Shown: in pieces, positions 1 through 7,114 of the stretch
How positions within the stretch are numbered: the stretch's first letter is position 1
Layout of the letters: each line of letters opens with the position of its first letter
Assembly (NCBI GenBank): GCA_019414325.1
Contig: DXMG01000015.1
Location: forward strand, 1-46,245
Length of the DNA: 46,245 nucleotides
Direction of reading: 5' to 3'
From: Collinsella sp.
GTDB taxonomy: Bacteria; Actinomycetota; Coriobacteriia; Coriobacteriales; Coriobacteriaceae
Notes under the pieces: generated by a model
Database searches by the model: none
What the model was told of the DNA's origin: nothing
Seen by the model: the letters and a program-made list of their open reading frames with translations, nothing else
Translations under genes and position numbers: made by a program

Positions 1-58
1 GCAAGGCGGGGCCGAGGCCGCCTCGATCAATTTGCGAAAGAATCTTGACGGTACCCAT
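1..58 (-). CDS. 5' end of an unidentified CDS running off the window edge
   Basis: An open frame begins at ATG 58 on the minus strand and stays open for 19 codons to the edge (begins MGTVKILSQ). A GGAG-type ribosome site lies at 71-76. It is better spaced for the ATG at 65, but that frame stops after 12 codons. Too little sequence to name a product. It lies downstream of the L,D-transpeptidase on the same strand. Confidence 0.35.
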   Translation of the reverse strand, partial: MGTVKILSQIDRGGLGPAL

Positions 59-99
59 TCGGCATAGCGTCTCCTTTATAGAAAGTACCTCGATAAGTA

Positions 100-129
100 T
101 ATGCGCCCACCGGTTGGGGCGGGCGCATA
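100..129 (-). terminator. Stem-loop downstream of the L,D-transpeptidase gene
   Basis: A perfect 9-bp stem, TATGCGCCC paired with GGGCGCATA, encloses a 12-base loop. It lies about 70 bases past the stop of the upstream minus-strand gene. No clear U-run follows on either strand, so intrinsic termination is only a guess. Confidence 0.4.
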
Positions 130-197
130 GGACGGTTTCTTTCGGAACTGTTAGATTGGTCGCAGCGGTTCCACGTTGTAGGAATGCGCTCGTTGCA

Positions 198-1913
198 CTA
201 CGAGTGGACAACCACGCACAGGCCGACTTTGATGCAGTCGTGAAGTGCCTTGGCGTCTGCCAGGCGCAGGTTGATGCAGCCGTGGCTGCCGCACCATTTG
301 TACGACTCGGCGTTATCGAAGCTCTTGTCGTTTTGCCAGGTGGCATCATGGAAGCCGATCATGTTGCCCTCAAACGGCATCCAGTAGCTCACCGGACTCT
401 CGTATTTGGGCTTGCCGGTCTCGGGGTCCTTGGCTCCGATCAGGGTGCTGCCGCCGTCGTTGCTGTTGATCTGCCAGACGCCCTCGGGCGTGGCGTCCTC
501 GCCCGGCTTGCCCGAGATAAAGTTGGCCTCCCAAACGATATTTCCGCTCTCGTTATAGTAGCGCGCGTGCTGTTCGGACAAGTCGACGTCGATATATGCC
601 TTCCAGTCGGGCTCTCCCTTTGCGGTAAAGGTGTCGGCCTTCTGGGAGTACTTGATCTCGATCTCGCCGGTCTGCTTGTTGTTAATGGCGTCCTCGACCT
701 GCTTGGCGAGCGAGCTGCTGTCGATGGACCAACCAAAGTCACCGCCTTCGACGGCGCACTGCTTGCCATCGGCGCGCGTCCACCAGCGAGTGGAGCCCAC
801 GGTATTAAAGCCGTTGGCGAGCTCGGCTGCCCAGCTGCTGATCTGCGACGTATCGAGCGTGGGATTGGCCGGATCGGCAAAGCTGATCCACTGCAACACG
901 GAGCTGCCATCAACCTTGCCGGCATCCTCGCCGTTGAGCTTGAGGGTCACGTTGACGCCCAGGAAGTTGTTGGCGGCATCGCATGCGGCCTGAATCTGAT
1001 CATCGGTCAGCGTTCCATTGAGCGGCTCATAGGCATCGTTGCCGAGCTTGGAAAGATCTACGGTCTCGGCCAGCGAGGCAAGCTCGAGCTCGGCATACTT
1101 AATGACATGCTCGCGGTTGAGTTTTTCGTTGGAGCGCGCCTTCTCGACGGTAAACTTGCCGGCCTGCTCGTCATAGGAGCTATTGGCCTCGAACGTGCCC
1201 GAACGCCCCTCGTTAAACTCGTCGATGGCGGCGCCCAGATCCTTCTCAAACTTCTTTTGGTCAAAGGTATCGGAGAGCATGGACAGGTCGACGTCTTGAT
1301 CAAGATCGACTTCGTTGGAGGTAGCGGTTGTTTTGGCCTTGCCGCTTAAGGATTCCACAAGGCGGACCGGCCATACAAAGGCTTCGTTGTGGCTGATAAT
1401 CTCTTTTGCGGCAGCTTCGCCATCGACGATGGGCTCATCGGACTCGGGCTGATAGGTCCAGCTAAAGTCATCGCCTGTCACGGTGAGCTTATAGTGCTTC
1501 CATGCCGAATTGACCTTGGTAGCGGCAGACGAAGCGTTGGAGAACGAGACGTCGACGCCGGCGATGGTGGTGTTGGGGTAGGCTAGCTGCGAAAACGCTA
1601 CGATTCCTACGATATAGACAATGACGATAAGACCCAAGACGACAAAGAGCGTCGTCTTTTTGCCCGACCTATTGTTGCCGGCGGACTTGCGCGCGGGGCC
1701 GCGATCGCCTCGGGCGTGCGTGGGGGGCTGCTTGGGCGCATTGCCGTTTGCCTGGCGCTGCTGTCGCTGTTGGTTTGGGCGTTGGGAAGCGTTTGCCGCA
1801 CCACGCTGCTGACCGTGGCTCGGCGCGATAGGACGCGGTGACTGAACGCCGCCGGTGTGCCTGCTCGGCTGCTGCGGATCGGGAATCAGTTGAGTTCGAT
1901 CGTTTTGCGACAT
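198..1913 (-). CDS. L,D-transpeptidase (YkuD) with N-terminal membrane anchor and peptidoglycan-binding domain
   Basis: 571 residues. L,D-transpeptidases form 3-3 peptidoglycan crosslinks or attach proteins to the wall outside the membrane. Residues 1-85 are a Gln/Pro/Arg-rich cytoplasmic segment. One membrane helix follows at about 88-110, then a YoaR/PG_binding_4-like region, and a C-terminal YkuD domain. The catalytic motif SHGCINLR is intact near the C-terminus, with the expected upstream His in IGFHDATW. I chose ATG 1913 because the GAAGGA ribosome site fits it; the ATG at 1922 lies almost on top of that site. Monocistronic as far as can be seen. Family assignment is firm; the exact physiological substrate is not visible. 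Confidence 0.93.
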   Translation of the reverse strand: MSQNDRTQLIPDPQQPSRHTGGVQSPRPIAPSHGQQRGAANASQRPNQQRQQRQANGNAPKQPPTHARGDRGPARKSAGNNRSGKKTTLFVVLGLIVIVYIVGIVAFSQLAYPNTTIAGVDVSFSNASSAATKVNSAWKHYKLTVTGDDFSWTYQPESDEPIVDGEAAAKEIISHNEAFVWPVRLVESLSGKAKTTATSNEVDLDQDVDLSMLSDTFDQKKFEKDLGAAIDEFNEGRSGTFEANSSYDEQAGKFTVEKARSNEKLNREHVIKYAELELASLAETVDLSKLGNDAYEPLNGTLTDDQIQAACDAANNFLGVNVTLKLNGEDAGKVDGSSVLQWISFADPANPTLDTSQISSWAAELANGFNTVGSTRWWTRADGKQCAVEGGDFGWSIDSSSLAKQVEDAINNKQTGEIEIKYSQKADTFTAKGEPDWKAYIDVDLSEQHARYYNESGNIVWEANFISGKPGEDATPEGVWQINSNDGGSTLIGAKDPETGKPKYESPVSYWMPFEGNMIGFHDATWQNDKSFDNAESYKWCGSHGCINLRLADAKALHDCIKVGLCVVVHS

Positions 1914-2019
1914 CGTATGCATATCCTTCGATTTTCGCCTTGCGGTTCATCGTGTTTTTACTGGGCTTGCATTATAGCGATTGCCCTGCTGTTTGTGGTA
2001 CGGAAACGGTGGCATTCAA

Positions 2020-2047
2020 AAGAGGTGGGACATTTGTCCCACCTTTG
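2020..2047 (-). terminator. Terminator downstream of the L-serine dehydratase gene
   Basis: Perfect hairpin AGGTGGGAC-ATTT-GTCCCACCT at 2023-2044. On the minus strand it is followed by CTTTTGAAT. It lies just beyond the stop of the gene ending at 2063. Confidence 0.65.
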
Positions 2048-2062
2048 AGTCGTTCTTTGTCG

Positions 2063-3670
2063 CTATCCGCACACACCGCATTTTGCACAGGCCGAAAGTG
2101 CGGCCGGAGCCTGCGCGATGCCGCCCTTTGCCGTCTCGCGCAGCGTGGCCGGCAACGCGTGACCCACCGAGAGCATGACATGTGCCATCTGGTCAAACGG
2201 CACCAAGCTCTTAATGCCTGCGAGGGCGAGTTGTGCAGAGCTAAAGGCCGCTGCCACGCCGATGGCGTTGCGGTTTTGGCAGGGCACCTCCACGAGGCCA
2301 CCGACGGGGTCGCAAACGAGACCCAGCAGATTACTCAGCGCGATGGAACTGGCGTCGAGCGCCTGCTCGGGCGTGCCGCCGAGCATCTGCACCAGCGCGG
2401 CGCCTGCCATGGCGGCGGCGCTTCCCACCTCAGCCTGGCAGCCGCCCTCGGCGCCGGCAACGCAGGCGCTTGTGGTGAGGTTGAGGCCGATGGCGGCTGC
2501 GCAGTAGAGCGCATCCATGACCTGCTCGTCGTCGAGCTGCAGGTGATCGGCGAGCGCCAGCACGCAGCCGGGCACGACACCCGCGGAGCCTGCCGTGGGG
2601 GCGGCGACGATCACTCCCATCGTGGCGGAGCGCTCGAGCACGGCCATCGCTCGGGCCACGGCGTCGGTTTGAACGGTGCCCATCAGGTTCGTGCTCAAAT
2701 CGTTGCGGCCGGTGGCATCGACGAGTTTAGCCTCGCCGCCGATAAGCCCGCCGAGCGATCGCTGCGGATTGACGATGGGGGTCGTGGTCTCCTCGCGCAT
2801 GACGTCAAGCACGCGGCGCATGGCGGCGACGGCGTGGGTCTCGCCGGTCAGACGCGCCTCGCGCACGGCCATAACGGCGCCGATATTCAGGCCGAGCTCG
2901 GCGCACGCATCGAGCAGCTGCTCGCCGTCGTCGAAGATCTCCTTTGCCGAGACGCCGGGGGAGAGCGACGAGGCAGAACCGGGGAGCTCGATAAAGGTCG
3001 CGTAATCGACATTGTCGAGCTTGCGTAGCATGGGGATAACGGTGTCGTCGGGCGCGCCGTCGGTTTCAAAGACGGAGTAGGCCTGGCCGCCCACTTCGGT
3101 GCGGTAGGTGCGGCAGAAGGCGATGTTCACGTGGGCGTAGGCGAGCAGGTTGGTGAGCGCGGCGAGCACGCCGGGGACGTCGTAGTGCGCCACGAAGAGC
3201 GTGGAATACATGCCCGAGATGTCGACGCCGACGCCGTTAATGCGGCTGATGCGCATCTTGCCGCCGCCCAGGCTCTCACCGCGGACCTGTGCCGTGGCGC
3301 CCGTGTCGTCGACCATGTCGATGTCGACGGTGTTGGGGTGGATGGAGGCGTCGTCGCCCTTGATGTCAAAGTGATATTCGAGGCCCTGCTCGTGCGCGAG
3401 GTCGAAGGCCTGCTTGATGTTCTCGTCATCGGTGTCGAGACCCAGGATGCCCGCGACGAGCGCACGGTCGGTGCCGTGGCCGCGGTAGGTGTGGGCGAAG
3501 GAGTTCCACAGGCCAAAGGTGACTTTGGTGATGCGGCCTTCCAGCAGGCTGGCGGCAACTTGGGCGCACCGCAGGGCGCCGGCGGTGTGCGATGAGCTGG
3601 GGCCGACCATGACGGGGCCCAAGATCTCGAATGCCGAGGTCGTAGCTAGTGTTTGCGGCTTGCCTGCCAT
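2063..3670 (-). CDS. sdaA: L-serine ammonia-lyase (L-serine dehydratase), single chain, iron-sulfur type
   Basis: 535 residues. It deaminates L-serine to pyruvate and ammonia using a [4Fe-4S] cluster. The N-terminal beta domain starts with the family signature GPSSSHTAGALR. An ACT-like segment follows at about 150-220 (begins FVAHYDVPGVLAAL). The C-terminal alpha domain carries the cluster cysteines in CVAGAEGGCQAEVG and VCDPVGGLVEVPCQNRN. Beta and alpha are separate genes (sdaAA/sdaAB) in many Firmicutes; here they are fused and keep the ACT part. The chain ends in AKCGVCG. In Legionella type 1 enzymes a C-terminal Cys plugs the active site, so this tail may be similar, but that is inference. 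ATG 3670 has a good AAAGGAG site. It lies downstream of metK on the same strand, beyond a large palindrome. Confidence 0.95.
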   Translation of the reverse strand: MAGKPQTLATTSAFEILGPVMVGPSSSHTAGALRCAQVAASLLEGRITKVTFGLWNSFAHTYRGHGTDRALVAGILGLDTDDENIKQAFDLAHEQGLEYHFDIKGDDASIHPNTVDIDMVDDTGATAQVRGESLGGGKMRISRINGVGVDISGMYSTLFVAHYDVPGVLAALTNLLAYAHVNIAFCRTYRTEVGGQAYSVFETDGAPDDTVIPMLRKLDNVDYATFIELPGSASSLSPGVSAKEIFDDGEQLLDACAELGLNIGAVMAVREARLTGETHAVAAMRRVLDVMREETTTPIVNPQRSLGGLIGGEAKLVDATGRNDLSTNLMGTVQTDAVARAMAVLERSATMGVIVAAPTAGSAGVVPGCVLALADHLQLDDEQVMDALYCAAAIGLNLTTSACVAGAEGGCQAEVGSAAAMAGAALVQMLGGTPEQALDASSIALSNLLGLVCDPVGGLVEVPCQNRNAIGVAAAFSSAQLALAGIKSLVPFDQMAHVMLSVGHALPATLRETAKGGIAQAPAALSACAKCGVCG

Positions 3671-3695
3671 GGGTGCTCCTTTGCCTTATCTCGTC

Positions 3696-3816
3696 GTCCC
3701 GAGGGGCGGGGCATAAGGTCGCCTGTTCGGACAGTCCTGCTCGCACGGAGAGCACATTAAGTGCTCTCCGGCTCGTGCGGAACTCGCGATCGACCTTATG
3801 CCCCGCCCCTCGGGAC
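3696..3816. repeat. Long intergenic palindrome A (26-bp perfect arms)
   Basis: The arm at 3696-3721 is the exact reverse complement of 3791-3816; both ends read GTCCC/GGGAC. The 69-base interior holds a second perfect 9-bp hairpin (GGAGAGCAC at 3747-3755, GTGCTCTCC at 3761-3769). It sits between metK and sdaA, both minus strand, and the metK terminator lies separately at 3916-3945. Confidence 0.9.
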
Positions 3817-3907
3817 TAAGGATACATGGTAGAGGCGCGTGTGCTCCAAAATTCATTGGCTGGTGACCTATTCCATGTCCCGCAGTGGCTCATCTTCACC
3901 ACCGGTT

Positions 3908-3945
3908 AAATAAAAAAGAAGTACCGGTTGGGACCGGTACTTCTT
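3908..3945 (-). terminator. metK intrinsic terminator
   Basis: A 13-bp perfect stem AAGAAGTACCGGT / ACCGGTACTTCTT with loop TGGG. On the minus strand it runs straight into a T-rich tract (TTTTTTATTTAA). It lies about 40 bases past the metK stop. Confidence 0.9.
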
Positions 3946-3985
3946 ATGAAAGTGCATATGTTGTTGTGACCTTAGCGGTTCTTAA

Positions 3986-5266
3986 TTACAGGTCGCAGGC
4001 TGCTTTGAGTTCTTCGACTCGATCGGTTTTCTCCCAGGTGAAGTCGGCGTCTTCTCGACCGAAGTGACCGTAGGCTGCCGTCTTTTCGTAGATGGGGCGA
4101 CGCAGGTCCAGGTCGCGGATGATTGCGCCCGGGCGCAGGTCGAAGGTCTTCTCTACGGCCTCGACGATCTTGTCCTCGGCAACATGCGCGGTACCGAAGG
4201 TGTCGACCATGATTGAGAGGGGCTTGGAAACGCCGATGGCGTAGGCAAGCTCGACTTCGCATCGGTCGGCCAGACCGGCGGCGACCACGTTCTTGGCGAC
4301 CCAACGCGCGGCATACGCGGCGGAGCGGTCGACCTTGGTGCAGTCCTTGCCGCTAAAGGCACCGCCGCCGTGACGGCCGTAGCCACCGTAGGTGTCGACG
4401 ATGATCTTACGGCCGGTGAGGCCCGTGTCGCCCATGGGGCCGCCCACGACAAAGCGACCGGTGGGGTTCACGTAGATGTCCGCGTTGTCCCACGGCATGT
4501 TCTCAGCGGCCATGACCGGGGTGATGACGTGCTCGATGAGGTCGGCCTTGATCTTGCCCATGTCCTCGATCTCAGCGGCGTGCTGCGTGGAGATGACGAT
4601 GGTCGTGACCTCGACGGGCTTGCCTTCCTCGTAGCGCACGGTGACCTGGGTCTTGCCGTCGGGACGCAGATAGGCGAGGGTACCGTCGTGACGCACGGCG
4701 GCCAGGCGCTCGGCCAGGCGGCTTGCCAGGTAGTGTGGCATGGGCATGAGGGTCTTGGTCTCGTTGGAGGCATAACCGAACATCATGCCCTGGTCGCCGG
4801 CGCCGATCAGGTCGATTGGGTCAGTGGTAGCGCCGGTCTGGGTCTCGAAGGATTCGTCGACGCCCTGGGCGATATCGGGGGACTGCTCGTGGATAAGGCT
4901 CATGACGCCGCAGGTATCGCAGTCAAAACCGAACTTTGCGCGGTTGTAGCCAATGCGGCGGATAACGCCACGGGCGATCTCCTGCACGTCGACGTAGGCC
5001 TGAGTGCGGATCTCGCCGGCGACGATGACGGTGCCGGTGGTCACGAGGGTCTCGCAGGCGCAGCGGACGTTCTCCACGTTGGCGGGCACGCCGTTGGGGG
5101 CGATGTAGCCCTGCTCCTGCAGCTCTATTTCTTTGGCGAGGATTGCGTCGAGGACGGCGTCGCTGATCTGGTCGGCGATCTTATCGGGATGACCTTCGGT
5201 CACCGACTCCGACGTAAAAACAAAGGACCCGTGTTGGGATGGGATGGAACGAAGTTCTTCTGACAT
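3986..5266 (-). CDS. metK: S-adenosylmethionine synthetase
   Basis: 426 residues. It makes S-adenosylmethionine from methionine and ATP in the cytoplasm. Diagnostic motifs are all present: GHPDKIADQISDAVLD near the N-terminus, the signature GAGDQGMMFGYA, and the phosphate-binding GGGAFSGKDCTKVDRS. It is about 40 residues longer than the E. coli enzyme (384); part of this is an insertion after residue 40 (around IELQEQGY). ATG 5266 is preceded by GAAAGGA. It is divergent from gltX across a palindrome-containing spacer. I saw no SAM riboswitch in the leader. Confidence 0.97.
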   Translation of the reverse strand: MSEELRSIPSQHGSFVFTSESVTEGHPDKIADQISDAVLDAILAKEIELQEQGYIAPNGVPANVENVRCACETLVTTGTVIVAGEIRTQAYVDVQEIARGVIRRIGYNRAKFGFDCDTCGVMSLIHEQSPDIAQGVDESFETQTGATTDPIDLIGAGDQGMMFGYASNETKTLMPMPHYLASRLAERLAAVRHDGTLAYLRPDGKTQVTVRYEEGKPVEVTTIVISTQHAAEIEDMGKIKADLIEHVITPVMAAENMPWDNADIYVNPTGRFVVGGPMGDTGLTGRKIIVDTYGGYGRHGGGAFSGKDCTKVDRSAAYAARWVAKNVVAAGLADRCEVELAYAIGVSKPLSIMVDTFGTAHVAEDKIVEAVEKTFDLRPGAIIRDLDLRRPIYEKTAAYGHFGREDADFTWEKTDRVEELKAACDL

Positions 5267-5549
5267 GATTGTCCTTTCAAAAACGTGTCCCGGCGACCGT
5301 TACCATTCCGCCGAGCTCTCTATGCAAGGGCACATCATAGCGCGTAAATCAAACATTCACACCCTTTCCGCACCTACTCATTGGGGACAGACTTAAATGA
5401 CCAGCCTTACCTAAGTGCCGACAGGTTGCCCAAAGACTGGTCATTTAAGTCTGTCCCCAATGAGTAGGTCGGTGCCCTTTGTGCGGAGGTTGCTTTGATG
5501 CTTTATACTGGTGCGGTTAGACATCCATCCTGCAATCGAGGAGATTTCC
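5267..5549. promoter_or_regulatory. Divergent metK/gltX intergenic region
   Basis: It holds the promoters of both genes and palindrome B. A TATGAT on the minus strand (5334-5339) is a candidate metK -10. A TATACT at 5504-5509 is a candidate gltX -10, about 40 bases before the gltX start. Neither has a convincing -35, so both are tentative. Confidence 0.4.
5372..5469. repeat. Long intergenic palindrome B (33-bp perfect arms)
   Basis: Bases 5372-5404 are the exact reverse complement of 5437-5469, around a 32-base interior. The arms contain TTGGGGACAGACTTAAATGA, a form reminiscent of REP-like elements. It lies between divergent genes, so it cannot be a terminator of either one. Confidence 0.92.
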
Positions 5550-7025
5550 ATGGCATCAGACGTTCGCGTCCGCTTTGCACCCTCACCGACGGGCAAGCTG
5601 CACATTGGCGGCGCCCGCACCGCTATCTATAACTGGGCTTTTGCCCGCGCAAACGGCGGCACGTTCATCCTGCGCATCGACGACACTGACCCCACCCGCT
5701 CCACCGACGAGAACACGCAGATCATCCTGCGCGCCATGCGTTGGCTGGGCCTTGACTGGGACGAGGGTCCCGAGGTGGGCGGCGACTTTGGTCCCTACGC
5801 CCAGACCGAGCGCCTGGACCTGTACAAACAGGCCGCCCAGAAGCTTTGGGACGAGGGCAAGGCATATCCCTGCTTCTGCACCAAGGAGCAGCTCGACGCC
5901 GACCGTAAGGCCGCGCAGGAGCGCAAGGATCCCTTCCAGGGCTATCAGCGCCGTTGCCGCGATCTTGATCCCGAGGAGGCCCGCCGCCGCATCGAGGCCG
6001 GCGAGTCCTATGTCCTGCGCATCAAGGTGCCCGAGGACCGCGGAGACGTCGTCATCCACGACGCCGTCCACGGCGAGGTGACCTTCGACGCCAAGGAGCT
6101 CGACGACTTTGTCATCTTCCGCTCCGACGGCACGCCCACGTACAACTTCGCGACCGTCGTCGACGACGCCATGATGAAGATCACCCATGTCATCCGCGGC
6201 GACGACCACCTGTCCAACACCCCGCGTCAGGTCATGGTCTATGAGGCTCTCGGCGCGCCCGTGCCCACGTTCGCCCACATCTCCATGATCCTGGGCGCCG
6301 ACGGCAAGAAGCTCTCCAAGCGCCACGGCGCCACCTCGGTGGAGGAATACCGCGACGCCGGTTACCTGTCCGATGCCTTCGTCAACTATCTGGCGCTGCT
6401 CGGCTGGTCGCTCGACGGTGAGACCACGATCATCCCGCGCGATGTCCTGGCCAGCAAGTTCTCGCTCGACCGCATCTCCAAGAACCCGGCGACCTTCGAC
6501 CCCAAGAAGCTCGACTGGGTCAATGCCGAGTACATCAACGGCATGTCCGATGCTCAGTTTGCCGACGAGATCATGGTCCCCGAGCTGCACGAGGCGGGTC
6601 TCATCGAGGGTAATGTTGAGTACGGCGAGGATTGGATCGACGCGCTTGCCGCCATTGTCAAGCCGCGCACCAAGATGCCGGCCGACGCCGTGACCGTCGC
6701 CGCCCCCATCTTTGCCACGGCTGAGACGCTCGAGTATGACGAGAAGTCCGTCAACAAGGGCCTGGCCAAGGAGGGCATGGGTGCCATTCTGGACGCCGCC
6801 AAGGCCGCACTCGAGGGTGTGGACGAGTGGACGGCCGCCAACATCGACGCTGCGCTTGAGCCGCTGCCTGAGCAGATGGACCTCAAGAAGCGCGTGGTGT
6901 TCCAGGCTGTGCGCGTCGCCGTCTGCGGCAACATGGTGAGCCCTCCGCTGGGCGAGACCATGGCGCTCGTCGGTCGCGACGACTGCCTGGCGCGCATCGA
7001 CCGCGCCCGCACGATGGCGCTGTAA
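5550..7025 (+). CDS. gltX: Glutamyl-tRNA synthetase
   Basis: 491 residues. A class I aminoacyl-tRNA synthetase that charges tRNA-Glu (and possibly tRNA-Gln where an amidotransferase exists). The N-terminal ATP site reads FAPSPTGKLHIGGAR (HIGH variant) and the KMSKS-type loop is KKLSKRHG near residue 255. The C-terminal anticodon-binding domain is complete. ATG 5550 is preceded by GAGGAGAT with good spacing; the frame is open further upstream, but the conserved domain starts right after this ATG. Codons are strongly C-ending, typical of a well-expressed core gene. A hairpin at 7049-7075 separates it from priA. Confidence 0.97.
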   Translation: MASDVRVRFAPSPTGKLHIGGARTAIYNWAFARANGGTFILRIDDTDPTRSTDENTQIILRAMRWLGLDWDEGPEVGGDFGPYAQTERLDLYKQAAQKLWDEGKAYPCFCTKEQLDADRKAAQERKDPFQGYQRRCRDLDPEEARRRIEAGESYVLRIKVPEDRGDVVIHDAVHGEVTFDAKELDDFVIFRSDGTPTYNFATVVDDAMMKITHVIRGDDHLSNTPRQVMVYEALGAPVPTFAHISMILGADGKKLSKRHGATSVEEYRDAGYLSDAFVNYLALLGWSLDGETTIIPRDVLASKFSLDRISKNPATFDPKKLDWVNAEYINGMSDAQFADEIMVPELHEAGLIEGNVEYGEDWIDALAAIVKPRTKMPADAVTVAAPIFATAETLEYDEKSVNKGLAKEGMGAILDAAKAALEGVDEWTAANIDAALEPLPEQMDLKKRVVFQAVRVAVCGNMVSPPLGETMALVGRDDCLARIDRARTMAL

Positions 7026-7048
7026 TCGCTGCGCAAACGTATGTATCC

Positions 7049-7082
7049 GAGCCCCGTTCACCTCGAGCGGGGCTCTTGTTTC
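7049..7082 (+). terminator. gltX terminator
   Basis: Stem GAGCCCCG / CGGGGCTC with a short loop, followed by TTGTTTCTG. It lies 24 bases after the gltX stop and just before the priA ribosome site. Confidence 0.7.
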
Positions 7083-7114
7083 TGTAGACGTATGGGATAG
7101 GAGGTGCTGGGACC

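Noticed and set aside
45..1349. 434-codon plus-strand frame opposite the L,D-transpeptidase
   Set aside because: Antisense shadow of a high-GC gene; no ribosome site or recognisable domain, and the opposite strand has full YkuD motifs.
5267..5371. Possible SAM riboswitch before metK
   Set aside because: The leader between the candidate -10 and the start is under 80 bases and shows no SAM-box pairing or terminator/anti-terminator pair.
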